A stretch of DNA of 9,339 bases. It comes from Paraprevotella sp. GTDB lineage: Bacteria; Bacteroidota; Bacteroidia; Bacteroidales; Bacteroidaceae. Made by a program: the position numbers and the translations under genes. The notes below the pieces were generated by a model. It ran no database searches. It saw only the letters and a list, made by a program, of their open reading frames with translations, and had not been told where the DNA came from. The stretch is taken from positions 1 to 9,339 of the forward strand of contig JAFOXE010000024.1 in NCBI GenBank assembly GCA_017425765.1. The letters run 5' to 3'. Shown one piece after another: positions 7,126 through 9,339 of this stretch. Numbering within the stretch: the first letter of the stretch is position 1; each line of letters starts with the position of its first letter.

Positions 7126-8244
7126 TTATGGTACGGTGTAGATCAAAGTAGGCTCTTGATCCCAGTTTTCTATGCTAGGCTCAAAGTAGATAGCATTAGA
7201 GGTGCCGAAAGAAATACGGTAAACATATCTCTTACCCATTTCCCATTCAGAGACTTTAACTCCACCGTCTGTAGCAAAAAAGTTTAATTTGATAGGAAGT
7301 GTACTCGGCAATATCTTTTCAGAGGTTGTGCCTTTGTTTGTAATTTTTTCATAGCTTACAATAACCTCAGCATCGGCCGGAATAGTTTGTGGGATAAGCA
7401 GCACAGCACTGTTGCCCTTGGTGAACTGAAGCGGGTCGGTTTTAGGAACTTCGAATGTAGTGAAATTGGGTTCGTAGATGATGTATGCATTCTCAGACAA
7501 ATTGCTCCAAGCAGGAGTTGCAGTTTCTGTGTACGCACCACCTGTTATAGCCGGAGTTTCTACGATACCTTGGCTGAAGTTGCCTTTTTTGTAGAATGAG
7601 CCTACCAACTTCACGTCGGTGATGTTGTAATGGATGTCTTCTTGACCTCTTTGAGCAGAGAACACGATGGAAGTCAAGGCGTGGTTAAACTTGAGCTTAA
7701 CAGAAGAGTTACCGTTATTTGTTTTGTTCAAATCGTACACTCTGTCGCTGAACATCAAGTCGTACTGTTCGTTAGCATCATCGCGTGTTTCAAAACCGGT
7801 GATTTGCATACCTTCTGCGGTAGGTTCGATACTTTCTGCATCATCACCGGCATCTGATGGAGAATATGCAGCAAAGGCAAGTTGGTAGGTAGCTTCCGGC
7901 CAGTAGTGAGTGACGTTAGTATTCCAGTAGCTAGAATTATTGGCGGGATCACTGTTTACAGCCTCTTCACCTGTAGCGGCAAAGTAGTTTGCAGCGTTTG
8001 TAGAGTTGGTCCAGCCATCGAAACTGCCGGTGTACGATTTACAGTAAACCGTAAAATTCTCGCTTGATGGATACTTCGTACCGTCGATTTCACCTGTCAT
8101 GTGTGCTTTGGTCTGGCTGTTCATTACCGGTGCACCAAACATAAGAGGTTGTTGTGCGGTTTCCACTACGTTTTGGTTCTCGTCGTTTACGCAGCTTGAC
8201 AATGCTAAGCCTGCCAATGCTACAAAGATAAATGACTTCTTCAT
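7126..8244 (-). CDS. Fimbrillin family (Mfa-like_1 type) lipoprotein 1, probable major shaft subunit
   Basis: A 372-residue protein starting at ATG 8244, with a compact lipoprotein signal (MKKSFIFVALAGLALSSC, Cys18, lipobox LSSC) followed by acidic VNDENQ. Pilin-type strands include FTVYCKSY (64-71), YQLAFAAYSP (120-129) and YDLMFSDRVYDL (161-172). The fimbrillin hallmark is VKLKFNHALTSIVFSA (182-197), followed by NITDVKLVGSFYKKGNFS (207-224). The second domain holds VLLIPQTI (281-288), GKRYVYRISF (337-346) and the closing SIENWDQEPTLIYTVP. The candidate processing site is TKA (45-47), with Lys where its neighbours have Arg. In type V pili the lipidated precursor reaches the outer surface, is cleaved there, and polymerises by strand exchange. 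It has its own A-rich leader upstream and a stable hairpin downstream, which together suggest it is the most abundant product of the locus. The family is confident; 'major subunit' is inference. Confidence 0.88.
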   Translation of the reverse strand: MKKSFIFVALAGLALSSCVNDENQNVVETAQQPLMFGAPVMNSQTKAHMTGEIDGTKYPSSENFTVYCKSYTGSFDGWTNSTNAANYFAATGEEAVNSDPANNSSYWNTNVTHYWPEATYQLAFAAYSPSDAGDDAESIEPTAEGMQITGFETRDDANEQYDLMFSDRVYDLNKTNNGNSSVKLKFNHALTSIVFSAQRGQEDIHYNITDVKLVGSFYKKGNFSQGIVETPAITGGAYTETATPAWSNLSENAYIIYEPNFTTFEVPKTDPLQFTKGNSAVLLIPQTIPADAEVIVSYEKITNKGTTSEKILPSTLPIKLNFFATDGGVKVSEWEMGKRYVYRISFGTSNAIYFEPSIENWDQEPTLIYTVP

Positions 8245-8370
8245 AGTTTTTTTGTTTTGGTTAATAAAAAGGTTTTTAATTGGTTAATAATGTTTTTCTT
8301 TGTTTTTCTTCTTTTTGTTTTGTTTCTGTCTGTTTATTTAAAGTTTGAAATCTTCTTTTTTTATTATTGT
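8245..8370 (-). promoter_or_regulatory. A-rich 5' leader upstream of the fimbrillin 1 gene
   Basis: The 126 bases between the DUF5119-type stop and the fimbrillin 1 ATG are overwhelmingly A (T on the + strand) and almost devoid of G/C pairs, so the transcript should be unstructured. The ATG is directly preceded by AAAACAAAAAAACT with no Shine-Dalgarno sequence. This agrees with the known preference of Bacteroidetes ribosomes for A-rich upstream regions and suggests strong translation. I looked for the Bacteroides -7 promoter box (TAnnTTTG) on the - strand and found none here, so an independent promoter is not evident. It contains the direct repeats listed separately. Confidence 0.55.
8257..8290. 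repeat. Paired 11-bp direct repeat with a central near-palindrome in the fimbrillin 1 leader
   Basis: TTGGTTAATAA occurs identically at 8257-8267 and 8280-8290, start-to-start distance 23 bases. Between them, 8265-8278 reads TAAAAAGGTTTTTA, symmetrical apart from the GG centre. The pair ends 13 bases before the fimbrillin 1 ATG as transcribed. Two copies about two helical turns apart could be an operator or a translational element. In so AT-rich a stretch, chance repetition is also possible. Confidence 0.4.
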
Positions 8371-9339
8371 TTAGCTGATGGTGAATCCGCTTTCTATTTG
8401 TTCCCAATTGTTTATACCCGGTCGCATACCTCCTTCCAAGTCTTCACCTTCGGGTGGTTTAATCTCGATGGTTTTGTCGATGATGATCCATTGATTGTCC
8501 CTCACCATGGGGGTGTTGAACATATCCGTCACTCGGATGGTTTCGGTTTGCACCGTGTTGTTTCGGGTTTTGAATTCAAAGGTGATTTCTATGTATCCTT
8601 CCACATCCGGTAATTTTCCAAAGGTGTTGAAGTAGGCATATGCCACCGTTACATCCTCGGCCGCGCGGTTCTTGGTAAAACCGTTGCGCAAAGGGAAATA
8701 CACGGTGGCCACGTTATCGGCCATCAGGGTGCGATCGTGCAAACGGGTAGAACCGGCCATACCGGTTATCAAGGCTACAGCAGATTGCACATACTCTACG
8801 CCTTTTACGTTCACTTGCATATAATATGTTTTTACCACACTTGTAGCCGTGGGATGTGTGCCACGATGTGTTTTTAAGGTGTCGATTCCCGGTACATCCT
8901 TCAGCTCTACGTTCTCAATGGTAGAAACAAATACGTGGTCGGGTTCGTAGCGAATCACCTCTTTGGGGTCGTTTCCATTGGCACGTACACTTTCAAGTTT
9001 TGCTTTTTCTGCTGCGTTGATGGGGTTGGTGTAGACCTCCGTTGTACGGAACGAGTTTGGATTTTTTATGTGTGCCGATTCGGTGTCGAAGTTGTAGGCC
9101 ATAAGGTTGTACACACCTGGTTTGCCCGATAAGAACCCCTGCAGATAATTGCCACGAGCATCGCTTCCGCTCTCGTGTAGATACTCTTCGCTCATAAGCG
9201 CTCCGCTTGTGGGGTTGCATAGGGCTACACGCATCATGCGTGGTGTGCGATACTCGGGCTTGTCCTTGCTTTCGTCGTAAAATCCGTAATTTACGTTGCG
9301 CAAGTGCTCGTCCAGATAGATGCGCACAAAATGCTTGCG
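8371..9339 (-). CDS. DUF5119-type fimbrial-locus lipoprotein, 5' end beyond the window
   Basis: The frame is open through the right edge (it reads Arg-Lys-His-Phe-Val-Arg-Ile-Tyr there), so 322 C-terminal residues are visible and the signal peptide is off the window; the in-frame GTG at 9327 is not the start. I recognise DUF5119-family blocks: RYEPDHVFV (visible 130-138), YYMQVNVKGVEYVQSAVALI (172-191) with TGMAGS just after, TFGKLP (239-244) and DNQWIIIDKTIEI (282-294). It ends GINNWEQIESGFTIS (308-322). DUF5119 genes commonly sit just before fimbrillin genes in Bacteroidales pilus loci, often after DUF3868 and DUF3575 genes, which would lie beyond 9339. No molecular function is established to my knowledge; a base/anchor or assembly role is a guess from position. 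The stop (TAA, 8371-8373) precedes the A-rich leader of the fimbrillin 1 gene. Confidence 0.82.
   Translation of the reverse strand, partial: RKHFVRIYLDEHLRNVNYGFYDESKDKPEYRTPRMMRVALCNPTSGALMSEEYLHESGSDARGNYLQGFLSGKPGVYNLMAYNFDTESAHIKNPNSFRTTEVYTNPINAAEKAKLESVRANGNDPKEVIRYEPDHVFVSTIENVELKDVPGIDTLKTHRGTHPTATSVVKTYYMQVNVKGVEYVQSAVALITGMAGSTRLHDRTLMADNVATVYFPLRNGFTKNRAAEDVTVAYAYFNTFGKLPDVEGYIEITFEFKTRNNTVQTETIRVTDMFNTPMVRDNQWIIIDKTIEIKPPEGEDLEGGMRPGINNWEQIESGFTIS

Noticed and set aside
8245..8370. Invertible (phase-variable) promoter upstream of fimbrillin 1
   Set aside because: No inverted repeats flank the region, no TAnnTTTG box is present on the - strand, and no recombinase gene is in the window.
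8257..8613. 118-codon + strand open frame starting in the A-rich leader
   Set aside because: It is antisense to the leader and to the end of the DUF5119-type gene; the protein is a low-complexity Phe/Leu run from the T-rich DNA, with no recognisable domain.
1..9339. CRISPR array, tRNA/rRNA, insertion sequence or integration site
   Set aside because: Coding sequence fills nearly the whole window and no regularly spaced repeats, tRNA-like folds, transposase motifs or target duplications were seen.

Overview
This window looks like a piece of a Bacteroidales chromosome (Bacteroides/Prevotella-like; genus not resolvable by eye). The evidence is a run of DUF5119, fimbrillin (Mfa-like) and DUF4906-type lipoproteins, a family set essentially restricted to that order. 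Start codons lack Shine-Dalgarno sequences and sit behind A-rich leaders, and composition is moderate to low GC.

Layout. On the + strand at the left edge are two housekeeping-type genes: the nearly complete 3' part of a YciO/Sua5/YrdC-family gene (1-594), and a small YbaN/DUF454 inner-membrane protein gene (591-953) that overlaps it by 4 bases. Everything from 999 to the right edge is one - strand unit that converges on them across a 45-base gap. In transcription order it reads: DUF5119-type lipoprotein (9339-8371, 5' end off the window), a 126-base A-rich leader, Mfa-like fimbrillin 1 (8244-7126), an 88-base gap holding a perfect 11-bp GC-rich hairpin, fimbrillin 2 (7037-6000), a third fimbrillin-like lipoprotein carrying a possible beta-trefoil insert (5989-4355), and a 1107-residue DUF4906-type, tip-adhesin-like lipoprotein (4322-999).

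Together these five genes look like a type V pilus (FimA/Mfa1-like fimbria) locus. In this system subunits leave the inner membrane as lipoproteins, reach the cell surface, are trimmed by a protease that cuts after Arg/Lys, and polymerise by strand exchange. My role assignment is inference: fimbrillin 1, preceded by the A-rich leader and followed by the hairpin, is the best candidate for the abundant shaft subunit. Fimbrillin 2 and the trefoil-bearing protein would be minor or tip-proximal subunits, the DUF4906 protein the distal adhesin, and the DUF5119 protein a base/anchor or accessory subunit. Genes usually found further upstream in such loci (DUF3575/DUF3868 proteins) would lie beyond 9339.

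The most interesting points are the trefoil-like insert in the third subunit, an EF-hand-like calcium loop in the tip protein, a shared C-terminal Trp strand in four subunits but not the tip protein, and two candidate RNA/DNA control elements around the fimbrillin 1 gene. I saw no mobile element, tRNA, rRNA, CRISPR array or integrase.
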